In this document: positions 50,962-59,746 of the stretch, in pieces | Numbering within the stretch: the first letter of the stretch is position 1 | Layout: each line of letters begins with the position of its first letter | Assembly: GCA_964570565.1 (NCBI GenBank) | Contig: CAZMYT010000002.1 | Coordinates: 1 to 64,000, forward strand | Direction: 5' to 3' | Length of the DNA stretch: 64,000 nucleotides | Source: W0P28-013 sp964570565 | Lineage (GTDB): Bacteria; Bacteroidota; Bacteroidia; Bacteroidales; Paludibacteraceae | Position numbers and translations under genes: made by a program | The notes under the pieces: model-generated | The model's database searches: none | What the model saw: the letters and a program-made list of their open reading frames with translations, nothing else | Told to the model about the DNA's origin: nothing

Positions 50962-51972
50962 ATGAAATGCATAATCTATTCACTCAGTGGTCTTTTATTG
51001 GTACTTGGTATTTGTTTATTAAGTTCATGTGAAGAATGGACAAGAAAAACTGATGTATATGTTATTGGTAATGTTGATGGGAATCCAATTATGTGGAAAA
51101 ATGGCAGACCTGATAGTTTGATGGCAGATATGAATACTGATGTTAGAAGTATTTTTGTTACAGAAAAAGATGTATATATTCTAGGTAGAACAAATGTTAT
51201 TGATTATACAAATCCTGGGAATTCAACGTTTGAATATATTTTAAAAAAGAACAAAAACTCCCAAAAAATATCTGGAATACGAAATGCACAGAGTCTATTA
51301 GTCAATGGGAATGACGTATACATAGGTGGACAAGATACCATTTATAACAGCGTATATACTTATCCTAGTGCAGCACTATGGAAAAACGGAGCTACACAAA
51401 CATTACCTAGTAAGTGGAATTCATGCGCTCAAGATATGGTTGAAGTGAATAACAACATCTATGTATTAGGATACTGTGGTGAAGTATGGAAAAATGGCGA
51501 CAGCCTACAATGTGAACGCTCCTGCTGTTATGATGCATCATCACTTTATGTAGTTAACAACGATATCTATATTACTGGAGATTATGTGGAGGATTTTTTT
51601 TATCACTATGCAACATTTTGGAAAAATGATTCGATAATAAGACTTTCAAATGAATTAGGTTCACGTGCGCGCGACATATGTGTTGACGGAGAAAATATCT
51701 ATATAGTAGGAGATGTCAAAAACAGAGCGACATTATGGATTAATGGTACAGCACAAACATTAAGTGAGGAGGGCATAAGTTCGGTAGCTCGTTCGATTTG
51801 TGTTTCAAATGGTGACATCTACGTTTTAGGAGAAATTGTTTTAAGCAACGCTGTAGTAAATTATAGATTAGATGATAGAACTGCTATTGTATTATGGAAA
51901 AATGGCATTCCTCAAACACTAGGAGTAGGAAGGCACTATATTACAGTTTCAAAAGGGCTTTTCATCAAATAA
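50962..51972 (+). CDS. Repeat-containing lipoprotein, unknown function
   Basis: 336 residues, lipoprotein signal with Cys23 (LLSSC). The mature protein repeats a unit of about 40-45 residues, at least six times, built around a strand pair VYVIG/IYIVG and the tag WKNG (MWKNGRPDSL, LWKNGATQTL, VWKNGDSLQC, FWKNDSIIRL, LWINGTAQTL, LWKNGIPQTL). This is a beta-propeller-like pattern. Codons are AT-rich with many AGA arginines, unlike the CGT/CGC use of its neighbours. It interrupts the usual DoxX-tpiA neighbourhood. I do not recognise a function; surface binding or a selfish, repeat-built gene are both possible. Confidence 0.8.
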   Translation: MKCIIYSLSGLLLVLGICLLSSCEEWTRKTDVYVIGNVDGNPIMWKNGRPDSLMADMNTDVRSIFVTEKDVYILGRTNVIDYTNPGNSTFEYILKKNKNSQKISGIRNAQSLLVNGNDVYIGGQDTIYNSVYTYPSAALWKNGATQTLPSKWNSCAQDMVEVNNNIYVLGYCGEVWKNGDSLQCERSCCYDASSLYVVNNDIYITGDYVEDFFYHYATFWKNDSIIRLSNELGSRARDICVDGENIYIVGDVKNRATLWINGTAQTLSEEGISSVARSICVSNGDIYVLGEIVLSNAVVNYRLDDRTAIVLWKNGIPQTLGVGRHYITVSKGLFIK

Positions 51973-52025
51973 TAAGATTAACTTACATTCAATAATTATC
52001 AACATCAATAAATAATAAAACCAAC

Positions 52026-52778
52026 ATGAGAAAAAACATTGTAGCAGGTAACTGGAAAATGAACAAAACCCTGCAAGAAGGTGTAGCTTTAGCTACCGAA
52101 CTTAAAAACGCATTAGCCACAAAACCAAACTGCGAAGTAGTAATTGGTACACCATTTATTCACTTGGCTACGGTATCAGAATTACTCAAAGGAAGCTGCA
52201 TTGAAGTGGCTGCAGAAAACTGTGCTAACAAAGCTTCTGGCGCCTATACGGGCGAAGTTTCAGCTGCTATGGTAGCGTCTACGGGTGCTACTTATTGTAT
52301 TCTTGGTCACAGCGAACGTCGCGCTTATTATGGCGAAACATACGACATCTTAAAAGAAAAAGTATTGTTAGCACTTGAAAATAATTTGAAACCTATTTTC
52401 TGCATCGGCGAAGTAAAAGAAGAACGCGAAGCTAACAAACAAAACGAAGTAGTAAAAGCGCAATTGGAAGGTTCAGTATTCAATTTGTCGGCTGAAGATT
52501 TTGGCAAATTGGTATTGGCTTACGAACCAGTATGGGCTATTGGCACAGGTTTAACCGCGTCGCCAGAACAAGCTCAAGAAATACACGCTTATATCCGTAG
52601 CTTGGTGAATGACAAATATGGCAAAGAAGTAGCCGAAAACTGCTCTATTCTTTACGGTGGAAGCTGTAATGGTAAAAACGCTGCTGGCTTATTTGCTAAC
52701 GCTGATATTGATGGCGGTTTAATTGGTGGAGCTGCACTTAAATGCGAAGACTTCAAAGCTATTATCGACGCTTTCTAA
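52026..52778 (+). CDS. tpiA: Triosephosphate isomerase
   Basis: 250 residues. MRKNIVAGNWKMNK (Asn11/Lys13-type residues), the electrophile His in LGHSERR, the catalytic Glu in AYEPVWAIGTG with its flexible loop, and YGGSCNGKNA for phosphate binding. It interconverts dihydroxyacetone phosphate and glyceraldehyde-3-phosphate in the cytoplasm. Length is normal. It ends at a strong bidirectional terminator. Confidence 0.97.
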   Translation: MRKNIVAGNWKMNKTLQEGVALATELKNALATKPNCEVVIGTPFIHLATVSELLKGSCIEVAAENCANKASGAYTGEVSAAMVASTGATYCILGHSERRAYYGETYDILKEKVLLALENNLKPIFCIGEVKEEREANKQNEVVKAQLEGSVFNLSAEDFGKLVLAYEPVWAIGTGLTASPEQAQEIHAYIRSLVNDKYGKEVAENCSILYGGSCNGKNAAGLFANADIDGGLIGGAALKCEDFKAIIDAF

Positions 52779-52794
52779 TCAAACCATTCATAAC

Positions 52795-52829
52795 AAAAAA
52801 GCCTCAATCGTTTGATTGAGGCTTTTTTT
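52795..52829. terminator. Bidirectional terminator after tpiA
   Basis: AAAAAAGCCTCAATC and GATTGAGGCTTTTTT form a perfect 15-bp stem with loop GTTT. It serves tpiA and the convergent Cys-tailed gene. Confidence 0.88.
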
Positions 52830-52844
52830 ATAAAGCATTAAATC

Positions 52845-53300
52845 TTATTTTTTAGTGCATGGTTTAGCACATGATTTAGCACAACCTGCGCCATCGGCTT
52901 TTGAATCTTTACAACACGCTTTCCCTTCGTGTTTTTCTTTCATCGCTTCTTTCTTTTCAGCACGAGCCGCTTCATATTTAGCAAACTTCTCGTCGCCAAT
53001 GATTTTCTTCAACGAAGCATCATTTTTTGCTTTAGAAGCTTCCATCTCTGCACGTCGTTGCTCGCGTTGCGCATCTAATGCTTCGCGTTTGGCGTCTTTT
53101 TCTTTTTCCTGTTTAGTAAACAACTCTAACACTTGCGTGCGTTCAGAAGCTGATAATTCCACTGTTGCAGCCAAGGCATCAACACGCATCATAGCTCGTG
53201 TTTCAGGCGAATACGTAGCATGATTACATTTACCAGGTTGAGCTACCAAAGTTCCCACCACTAACATTAGGGCAAATGCCAATAAACTTAATTTTTTCAT
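52845..53300 (-). CDS. Periplasmic charged-helix protein with Cys-rich tail
   Basis: 151 residues with a signal peptide (cleaved after LVAQ). The middle (about 35-115) is an uninterrupted Lys/Glu/Ala/Arg helix, like DUF4890 or Spy/CpxP-type periplasmic proteins. The last 25 residues carry seven cysteines, in short sequence CCKDS, GCAKSCAKPC plus others counting back to GKACC, flanked by lysines. Such tails often bind metal. The gene is alone between terminators. Function is inferred only: metal or stress binding. Confidence 0.78.
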   Translation of the reverse strand: MKKLSLLAFALMLVVGTLVAQPGKCNHATYSPETRAMMRVDALAATVELSASERTQVLELFTKQEKEKDAKREALDAQREQRRAEMEASKAKNDASLKKIIGDEKFAKYEAARAEKKEAMKEKHEGKACCKDSKADGAGCAKSCAKPCTKK

Positions 53301-53407
53301 ACCATTAAAATTTAAAAATAAATAGATTTTGTTTTGTTCTCACATCCATTCAGACTGACATTCTGTCAAAAGGTTTAATTTATTTTGTCAATTTTCATGT
53401 TTTGCAC

Positions 53408-53415
53408 TATTTTTG
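53408..53415 (+). promoter_or_regulatory. -7 promoter element of the DUF4834 gene
   Basis: TATTTTTG, TAnnTTTG match, 33 bases before the ATG at 53449. Confidence 0.5.
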
Positions 53416-53448
53416 TGATGTCATTCGTACAATTTAAATTATATCGCT

Positions 53449-53691
53449 ATGTTTTCATTTTTAGGATCCATATTCTTCTTTTTATTGTTCATCGTTATAT
53501 TAGTGTTACTTATTGGAATTAGTTTTATACGGTCATTATTTGTACGTACCAAGCATCAAAGAAATCCGATGTCTGAAAATGAATCTCCGATAAACGAGGA
53601 AGCAAAACGCGATAAACAGCGCCGTAATGTATTCAAAAAGACGGGAGAATATGTGGATTTTGAAGAAGTAGACGATTCTAAAAACGCTTAA
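53449..53691 (+). CDS. DUF4834 small membrane protein
   Basis: 80 residues: one N-terminal membrane helix (FFFLLFIVILVLLIGISFI, about 9-27), then a basic stretch and the family ending RRNVFKKTGEYVDFEEVDD. DUF4834 is restricted to Bacteroidetes, of unknown role. The stop overlaps the stop of cls on the other strand by 4 bases. Confidence 0.8.
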   Translation: MFSFLGSIFFFLLFIVILVLLIGISFIRSLFVRTKHQRNPMSENESPINEEAKRDKQRRNVFKKTGEYVDFEEVDDSKNA

Positions 53692-55127
53692 ATTAGCGGG
53701 CTAAACAGTCGAGCAAAGGATTCTTTAAAACGATCGATACGTTTACGCGACTTCCACACATCGAGTTTTATTTCTACACAACTGTGCGAATCTTTTAAAA
53801 AGTGACGCTTTAAAGTGATGGCCACTTTTTCATCAAAAACAAAAGCATTTATCTCAAAATTGTGCTCATAACTACGCACATCCATATTGGCTGTACCAAT
53901 GGTCGACACACGATCATCGGCGACAATAGCTTTGCTGTGCAAAAAATTATGTTGATACATAAACACCCGCACACCAGACTCTAACAGCTGTTGTAAATAA
54001 GAATTTGAGGCTAACGTAACCAACCAAGTATCCGATTTTTCGGGTAACATCACACGTACATCTATGCCACTCAACGCAGCGGTTTGCATAGCCGTTAAAA
54101 CACTTTCCGTAGGAATGAGATAAGGCGTATGAATATAGACATACTGAGACGCACCTGCAATAATCGACACAACACCTTGCATAATAGTTTTCCAATCGGA
54201 ATCTGGCCCAGACGACACAATTTGTACTAAATTGTTATTGGCACTAGGAGAAACAGTAGGGAAATATTCGGGATGCGTTATTATTTTATTATCCACAAAA
54301 AACCAATCAATCAGAAAAACACGTTGTAAGCCACGAACCGCAGAACCTTCGATACGAATTTGTGTGTCGCGCCACAATCCCAATTTATTTCCATTTAAAT
54401 ATCTATCGGCAATATTCAATCCCCCCGTATAACCTATCACACCATCAATAATCACAATTTTACGATGATTACGATAATTCATTTTACTAAAACCAATTGA
54501 TTTTTTCAACGGTAAAAAAGGCTGAATATAAACACCTGCGTCACGCAATGATTGTAGATACGATTTAGACAAATCAAATCCACCAACGTAATCATAAATT
54601 ACACGCACTCTAACACCTGCTTTTGCTTTACGAATAAGCAATTCACGTAACCGATTACCTACTACATCATCTTGAATAATGTAAAATTCTAAATGAATAT
54701 GATTTTGAGCTTGTTCAATATCGTAAAACAGACTATCAAAGGTTTCAAAGCCAGTCGTGAGTATTTTTACTTTACTATTGGTATAAGGATACGCTTCAGC
54801 ATTGTTATATAAGAGCGAAACCAGTTTTTGGTTTTCTACGGGTAATGTATCGTCTTTAAAAAAGGCTTTAAAGTCAAAATCAGAATGTGCAGGACGAGAT
54901 AATTTCTTGATACTTTTTTTTGAAATAATTTTACGACGTCGAAAATCCTGCCCAAACAAGACATATATAACGAGACCAACAAAAGGAAGTAAAACTAATA
55001 CCAAAACCCAAGCTATGGATTTAAGTGGATTGCGATTTTCCAACAAAATAGCGAAAATCACCATGGCAATCGTGTAAACAAGTAACACGACAATAATCCA
55101 ATATACTATGTCGGATAATAGACTCAT
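53688..55127 (-). CDS. cls: Cardiolipin synthase
   Basis: 479 residues. Two N-terminal membrane helices, then two phospholipase D domains each with an HxK(x)4D motif: HRKIVIIDG (about 220) and HSKAIVADD (about 395). It makes cardiolipin from phosphatidylglycerol at the inner membrane. The start ATG overlaps the ribD stop by 4 bases (ATGA), so both genes share one transcript. Confidence 0.93.
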   Translation of the reverse strand: MSLLSDIVYWIIVVLLVYTIAMVIFAILLENRNPLKSIAWVLVLVLLPFVGLVIYVLFGQDFRRRKIISKKSIKKLSRPAHSDFDFKAFFKDDTLPVENQKLVSLLYNNAEAYPYTNSKVKILTTGFETFDSLFYDIEQAQNHIHLEFYIIQDDVVGNRLRELLIRKAKAGVRVRVIYDYVGGFDLSKSYLQSLRDAGVYIQPFLPLKKSIGFSKMNYRNHRKIVIIDGVIGYTGGLNIADRYLNGNKLGLWRDTQIRIEGSAVRGLQRVFLIDWFFVDNKIITHPEYFPTVSPSANNNLVQIVSSGPDSDWKTIMQGVVSIIAGASQYVYIHTPYLIPTESVLTAMQTAALSGIDVRVMLPEKSDTWLVTLASNSYLQQLLESGVRVFMYQHNFLHSKAIVADDRVSTIGTANMDVRSYEHNFEINAFVFDEKVAITLKRHFLKDSHSCVEIKLDVWKSRKRIDRFKESFARLFSPLI

Positions 55128-56167
55128 AAAACTGGAATTCCTATTACCATTTTGTTAACATCATACCACTTTGTTTCCATAATTTGCATCGTTATATTAG
55201 GAGCTTTAACACCAGACCCAATGATTTCTGGCGAAGTTTCGATATAAACTTCATCCCACAAATGAGCGTCAATAAATGCTTGCAACAATTGAGTTCCACC
55301 CTCAACAATGAGTGAGGACAAATTTGCTTGATATAAATAGTCCAATATTTGAGGCACAATTGCTTTAGAAAAATCTAATTTGACAAACGTAATATTGGTT
55401 TTATTTTCTACCATTTTATCGGTAAAAATTACCGTTGGTGTTGTCTGATCATAAATACGATAATCGGAAGGAACACGCAAAGATTTATCGACTACCATAC
55501 GCACAGGATTACGAGTGCTCCATTTGCGTGCTGTAAGATGCGGATTATCAAGCAATGCCGTATTAGTACCAACTAAAATAGCCGATTCTATCGAACGAAT
55601 TTGATGATTCAAGGTTTTGGTTACCTCATTTGAAATACGTAATGGAGGAATCTCTGAAGTGGTTCGACAGGCGTCAATAAAACCATCTTGTGTCTGCGCC
55701 CATTTGAGAATAACAAACGGACGCTTTTTTGTATACATAGTAACAAAACGCTTATTGAGTATGTGACATTGTTGGTTCAATACATTTTCAACAACTTCGA
55801 CACCCGCCTCACGAAGCATTTGGATGCCACGGCCATTGACTTTGGGATTTGGATCGCCCATGCCAATAACCACACGAGGAATTTTTTTATCAATAATCAG
55901 CTGTGCACAAGGCGGCGTTTTTCCATAATGGGAACAGGGCTCCAAGTTAACATAAAGTGTCGATTTCATCAGCAAATTTTGGTCGTCTACCGAGCGAATT
56001 GCATTCACCTCAGCGTGGGGTTCTCCACAACGATGATGATACCCTTCACCGATAATAACGCCATCGCACACAATCACGGCACCAACCATAGGGTTTGGAG
56101 CAGTATGCCCTTCAGCTTGCTGTGCGAGCTGTAAACAACGACTCATATACAATTCATTCTGTTCCAT
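55124..56167 (-). CDS. ribD: Bifunctional riboflavin biosynthesis deaminase/reductase
   Basis: 347 residues from the ATG at 56167; a longer frame to 56326 would read through the promoter element at 56196-56203. The deaminase domain has HAEVNAI and PCSHYGKTPPC for zinc. The reductase domain follows from about 150 with LKWAQTQDGFI and IVEGGTQLLQAF near the end. It carries out the second and third steps of riboflavin synthesis. No other rib gene is in the window. Confidence 0.95.
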   Translation of the reverse strand: MEQNELYMSRCLQLAQQAEGHTAPNPMVGAVIVCDGVIIGEGYHHRCGEPHAEVNAIRSVDDQNLLMKSTLYVNLEPCSHYGKTPPCAQLIIDKKIPRVVIGMGDPNPKVNGRGIQMLREAGVEVVENVLNQQCHILNKRFVTMYTKKRPFVILKWAQTQDGFIDACRTTSEIPPLRISNEVTKTLNHQIRSIESAILVGTNTALLDNPHLTARKWSTRNPVRMVVDKSLRVPSDYRIYDQTTPTVIFTDKMVENKTNITFVKLDFSKAIVPQILDYLYQANLSSLIVEGGTQLLQAFIDAHLWDEVYIETSPEIIGSGVKAPNITMQIMETKWYDVNKMVIGIPVL

Positions 56168-56195
56168 TATATCCGCAAAAATCAAGTAATAAGAG

Positions 56196-56203
56196 CAAAG
56201 ATA
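56196..56203 (-). promoter_or_regulatory. -7 promoter element of the ribD-cls operon
   Basis: The minus strand reads TATCTTTG, perfect TAnnTTTG, 28 bases upstream of the ribD ATG. The rest of the ribD-glmS intergenic region (56204-56330) shows no clear element for glmS. Confidence 0.6.
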
Positions 56204-56330
56204 GTAAGAAATTTTCTGAAAACAGATGAACAACTTGCAAAAACACAAATAAAAAATGTTGCAGCTATTGCAAAAACGGATAAAAAAGACGAAATTTGCA
56301 ACTGTTTTACAAACTTTTAACATCAAAATT

Positions 56331-58175
56331 ATGTGTGGAATTGTAGGTTACATTGGCAAACGCGACGCTTATCCTATCTTGATCAAAGGCTTACATCGTT
56401 TGGAGTATCGTGGTTACGATAGTGCAGGCGTAGCATTGATTAATAGTAAACAAGAGTTAAAAGTGTACAAAGCCAAAGGCAAAGTGGCTGATTTGGAACA
56501 CGCCGTAGAATCGAAGGACGTGTCGGGCACTATAGGTATTGCACACACGCGCTGGGCAACCCATGGAGAACCAAACCAAGTAAATGCTCACCCTCACTAC
56601 TCTGAATCAGAAGAATTGGCCATTATACACAATGGAATTATCGAAAACTATGCGGTACTCAAACAAGGTTTGATGAAACACGGTTATTCATTCAAAAGCG
56701 AAACTGACACAGAAGTGTTAGTGCAACTTATCGAATATATCAAGACAACTGATAAAACAGATTTACAAACGGCCGTACAATTAGCATTAAACCAAGTGGT
56801 TGGTGCTTATGCCATTGTAGTTTTAGATCGAAATAATCCCGATGAAATGGTGGCTGCACGTAAAGGAAGTCCACTCGTTGTTGGGATTGGCGACAATGAA
56901 TTCTTTTTGGCATCAGATGCTACGCCAATCGTAGAATTTACGGATAAAGTGGTGTATGTAGGAGAACAAGAAATAGTTCACCTACAACGTGGTAAGGAAA
57001 TTAGCATTAGAACGATTGGCAATGTGGTAAAAACTCCAGAAATTAAAAAACTGGAAATGACCTTAAGTCAATTAGAGAAATGTGGCTATCCACACTTCAT
57101 GCTAAAAGAAATCTTTGAACAACCAACTACACTTGCTACAAGTATGCGTGGCCGTGTGAACATTGAGCATAACAACATTACGTTAGCAGGTTTTATTGAT
57201 AATAAAGAAAAATTCCTTAATGCAAAACGCATCATCATCACTGCTTGTGGTACTTCATGGCATGCTGGTTTGATTGGCATGTATGCCATCGAGGAGTTTG
57301 CTCGTATTCCTGTTGTAGTAGAATATTCATCAGAGTTCCGTTATCGCAGTCCTGTTATCAATGAAGACGATTTGGTGATTGCAATTTCTCAATCAGGAGA
57401 AACTGCCGATACATTAGCTGCTATTGAATTAGCCAAATCGCACGGTGCCTTTATTTTTGGAATATGCAACGTAGTTGGCGCATCTATTCCAAGAGCAGCG
57501 CATTCAGGCTGTTACACACACGTTGGTCCAGAAATCGGAGTGGCTTCTACCAAAGCTTTTACCGCACAAGTGACGGTACTCACCATGTTGGCATTAATGA
57601 TTGGTAAAGAAAAAGGTACATTGAGCGACGAACGTTATTTGCAAATTGTATCTGAATTGGCCAAAATTCCAGAAAAAATTTCAGAAACGTTAAAGCAAGA
57701 CGACCGTATCGCTGAATTTGCTAAAACATTCACTTATGCACAAAACTTCATCTATTTAGGGCGTGGCTATAATTATCCTATTGCCATGGAAGGTGCTTTG
57801 AAACTGAAAGAGATTTCATACATCCATGCCGAAGGTTACCCAGCTGCCGAGATGAAACATGGGCCTATTGCTTTAGTTAATCAAGAAATGCCAGTTGTAG
57901 TGATTGCACCACAGTGTGGCACGTACGAAAAAGTGGTAAGTAATATTCAAGAAATAAAAGCACGCAAGGGACGCATTATTTCAGTTGTAACAAATGGCGA
58001 TACCGTGGTACGAGATATGTCTGATTATAGCATTTGTATTCCAGAAACCGAAGAATGTTTAGTGCCTCTTTTGGCTGCTATTCCATTACAATTATTAGCG
58101 TATCATATTGCGGTAGTAAAAGGATGTGATGTCGATCAACCACGTAATTTGGCTAAATCGGTAACCGTAGAATAA
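56331..58175 (+). CDS. glmS: Glucosamine-6-phosphate synthase (isomerising)
   Basis: 614 residues from ATG 56331, required because the catalytic Cys must be residue 2 after Met removal (MCGIVGYIG). The N-terminal glutaminase domain is followed by two SIS domains (TACGTSWHAG; ISQSGETADT; EMKHGPIALV) and the C-terminal tail ending in DVDQPRNLAKSVTVE. It makes glucosamine-6-phosphate, the precursor of UDP-GlcNAc for peptidoglycan and lipid A, which connects it to the salvage theme. An upstream ATG at 56256 would add 25 residues and block the active Cys. Confidence 0.97.
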   Translation: MCGIVGYIGKRDAYPILIKGLHRLEYRGYDSAGVALINSKQELKVYKAKGKVADLEHAVESKDVSGTIGIAHTRWATHGEPNQVNAHPHYSESEELAIIHNGIIENYAVLKQGLMKHGYSFKSETDTEVLVQLIEYIKTTDKTDLQTAVQLALNQVVGAYAIVVLDRNNPDEMVAARKGSPLVVGIGDNEFFLASDATPIVEFTDKVVYVGEQEIVHLQRGKEISIRTIGNVVKTPEIKKLEMTLSQLEKCGYPHFMLKEIFEQPTTLATSMRGRVNIEHNNITLAGFIDNKEKFLNAKRIIITACGTSWHAGLIGMYAIEEFARIPVVVEYSSEFRYRSPVINEDDLVIAISQSGETADTLAAIELAKSHGAFIFGICNVVGASIPRAAHSGCYTHVGPEIGVASTKAFTAQVTVLTMLALMIGKEKGTLSDERYLQIVSELAKIPEKISETLKQDDRIAEFAKTFTYAQNFIYLGRGYNYPIAMEGALKLKEISYIHAEGYPAAEMKHGPIALVNQEMPVVVIAPQCGTYEKVVSNIQEIKARKGRIISVVTNGDTVVRDMSDYSICIPETEECLVPLLAAIPLQLLAYHIAVVKGCDVDQPRNLAKSVTVE

Positions 58176-58192
58176 GTCGGTTATCTTTATAT

Positions 58193-58232
58193 AAAATAGG
58201 CGTTGCTAAGTGACTTAGCAACGCCTATTTTT
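58193..58232 (+). terminator. Intrinsic terminator of glmS
   Basis: AAAATAGGCGTTGCTAAG and CTTAGCAACGCCTATTTT form a perfect 18-bp stem with loop TGA, followed by TG. It lies 17 bases after the stop. Confidence 0.87.
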
Positions 58233-58254
58233 GTTAGGAGATAGATAAAAAACA

Positions 58255-58285
58255 AACTTGGAATTAGATCTCCTAATTCCAAGTT
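58255..58285 (-). terminator. Intrinsic terminator of the exporter operon
   Basis: AACTTGGAATTAG and CTAATTCCAAGTT form a perfect 13-bp stem around 5 bases. On the minus strand it is followed by TGTTTTTT, 57 bases after the TolC-like stop. Confidence 0.8.
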
Positions 58286-58341
58286 GAGCGATATAAACCA
58301 TACAATTAATTCGACACTAAAACTATTCTAGAAGACCCTCC

Positions 58342-59670
58342 TTAAAAAGTGAGTTCCTTACCATTATAGAAATCAAATATTTTAGTTCTAAAAATGAATT
58401 CAAATTTAGCTTGAGCCTCTTGCGCTAACGATTTTTCGAGCCTTGTTTTGGCGTTATTAAAATCAAACGGAGTCGATTTCCCCCCATTATATTTGAGCTG
58501 CTCAAATTCAAACGAGATGCGTGACGCTTCGGATGTTTTACCTGCAGCTGTATATTTTTCGCGAGCAGCTAACGCATTATAATAAGCAGTTTGAATCTCT
58601 TTTAATAATACTTGTTTGGTGTTTTCTAACTCCAATTCTTGATTTAAAATCCCAATACGGGCTTGTTTAAGGCGATTCACAGATGCCAATCTGTTGAATA
58701 TAGGAATTGATAATGATAAAGCCACAGCCTCACTACTATTGTCCTTAAGCTGCTGTCCAAATCCTACATTATTCAATTGAAAAGAGTGAAAATAACCCGT
58801 ACTATAACCAGCTTGCAAATCGAGTTGAGGATAAAAAGCGGATTGTGCCACTTTCAGATCCTTTTTACTGCTTTCGATACGCTTTTCGGAGGCTTTAATA
58901 GCTGGGCGCAAGGTTAACGATTTAGCGTAGGCATCTTGAGGTGAAACTAAACTTAAATCTAACGTCTCGAGCAACGTTTTGGTATCAATAGCCGCCACAT
59001 CAAAATTGGCAATATCGGTATAATTAATAGCTTGACACAAATCGAGAATAGCCAATTTCAAAGCATTAGAAGCCTCGATGTAGGTTTGTTGATCATTGGC
59101 CAATTGTGCTTTATTTTCATACAATTCCGATTCCGATTTTTTACCACTTTCGACCAACGCTTGGGTATTTTTCACTTGTTCTTCACTCAACTTTACCTGT
59201 TCTTGAGTAATGTTTACCAACTCTTTGTTGTACAAAATATTCAAATAATAAGCCGTTACATTCAGGGTCAAATCTTCTTTGGCTTTATTCAAATCTTCAA
59301 TAGCCGCTTGCAAATTCAATTTATCAGATGCTATTTGATTGGTAATGCGCAAACCACTAAATAAAGGCATAGAAGTAGACACATTAAAATTGGTAGAAGC
59401 AAGTGATTGACTAGTAGTGATATTATCATTACCAGTGGCACGACCAAATGAAAAATTCTGACCCAATCCTGCATTCAAGTTCGGCACAAAACTCCATTGT
59501 GATGTTTTCAAATTGAGCTTCTGATAATCGGTTTGTAAAGCCATTTTTTGCACCGTTATATTATTTTGCACCGCGTAATCAACACATTTACTGAGCGACC
59601 ACACTTCTTGCGCCTGGAGCGAGGCTGCCAAAATGGCTAAAATGGTAATTACTATAATTTTTAGTTTCAT
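58342..59670 (-). CDS. TolC-like outer-membrane efflux protein
   Basis: 442 residues with a signal peptide (cleaved near LQAQ). Two OEP repeats of long coiled coils: first around YLNILYNKELVNITQEQ, second around IQTAYYNALAAREKY. TolC trimers form the exit duct through the outer membrane. It is the last gene of a five-gene minus-strand exporter operon, 76 bases after the adaptor gene. Confidence 0.9.
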   Translation of the reverse strand: MKLKIIVITILAILAASLQAQEVWSLSKCVDYAVQNNITVQKMALQTDYQKLNLKTSQWSFVPNLNAGLGQNFSFGRATGNDNITTSQSLASTNFNVSTSMPLFSGLRITNQIASDKLNLQAAIEDLNKAKEDLTLNVTAYYLNILYNKELVNITQEQVKLSEEQVKNTQALVESGKKSESELYENKAQLANDQQTYIEASNALKLAILDLCQAINYTDIANFDVAAIDTKTLLETLDLSLVSPQDAYAKSLTLRPAIKASEKRIESSKKDLKVAQSAFYPQLDLQAGYSTGYFHSFQLNNVGFGQQLKDNSSEAVALSLSIPIFNRLASVNRLKQARIGILNQELELENTKQVLLKEIQTAYYNALAAREKYTAAGKTSEASRISFEFEQLKYNGGKSTPFDFNNAKTRLEKSLAQEAQAKFEFIFRTKIFDFYNGKELTF

Positions 59671-59746
59671 AATGAGTTAAGTTTTCAATTACTGACTTTA
59701 TACATGACGTAAAAATACCAGAATTAAGATGGATTTGACCAACTAA

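Noticed and set aside
56168..56326. 53-residue N-terminal extension of RibD
   Set aside because: It contains the promoter element at 56196-56203 and no conserved sequence; ATG 56167 gives the normal deaminase start.
56256..56330. 25-residue extension of GlmS
   Set aside because: The catalytic Cys must be at position 2 after the Met; the ATG at 56331 is required.
56204..56330. Possible glmS riboswitch-ribozyme or promoter in the glmS leader
   Set aside because: Only about 127 bases, with no glmS ribozyme core; AAATTTG at 56292-56298 is not a full TAnnTTTG match.
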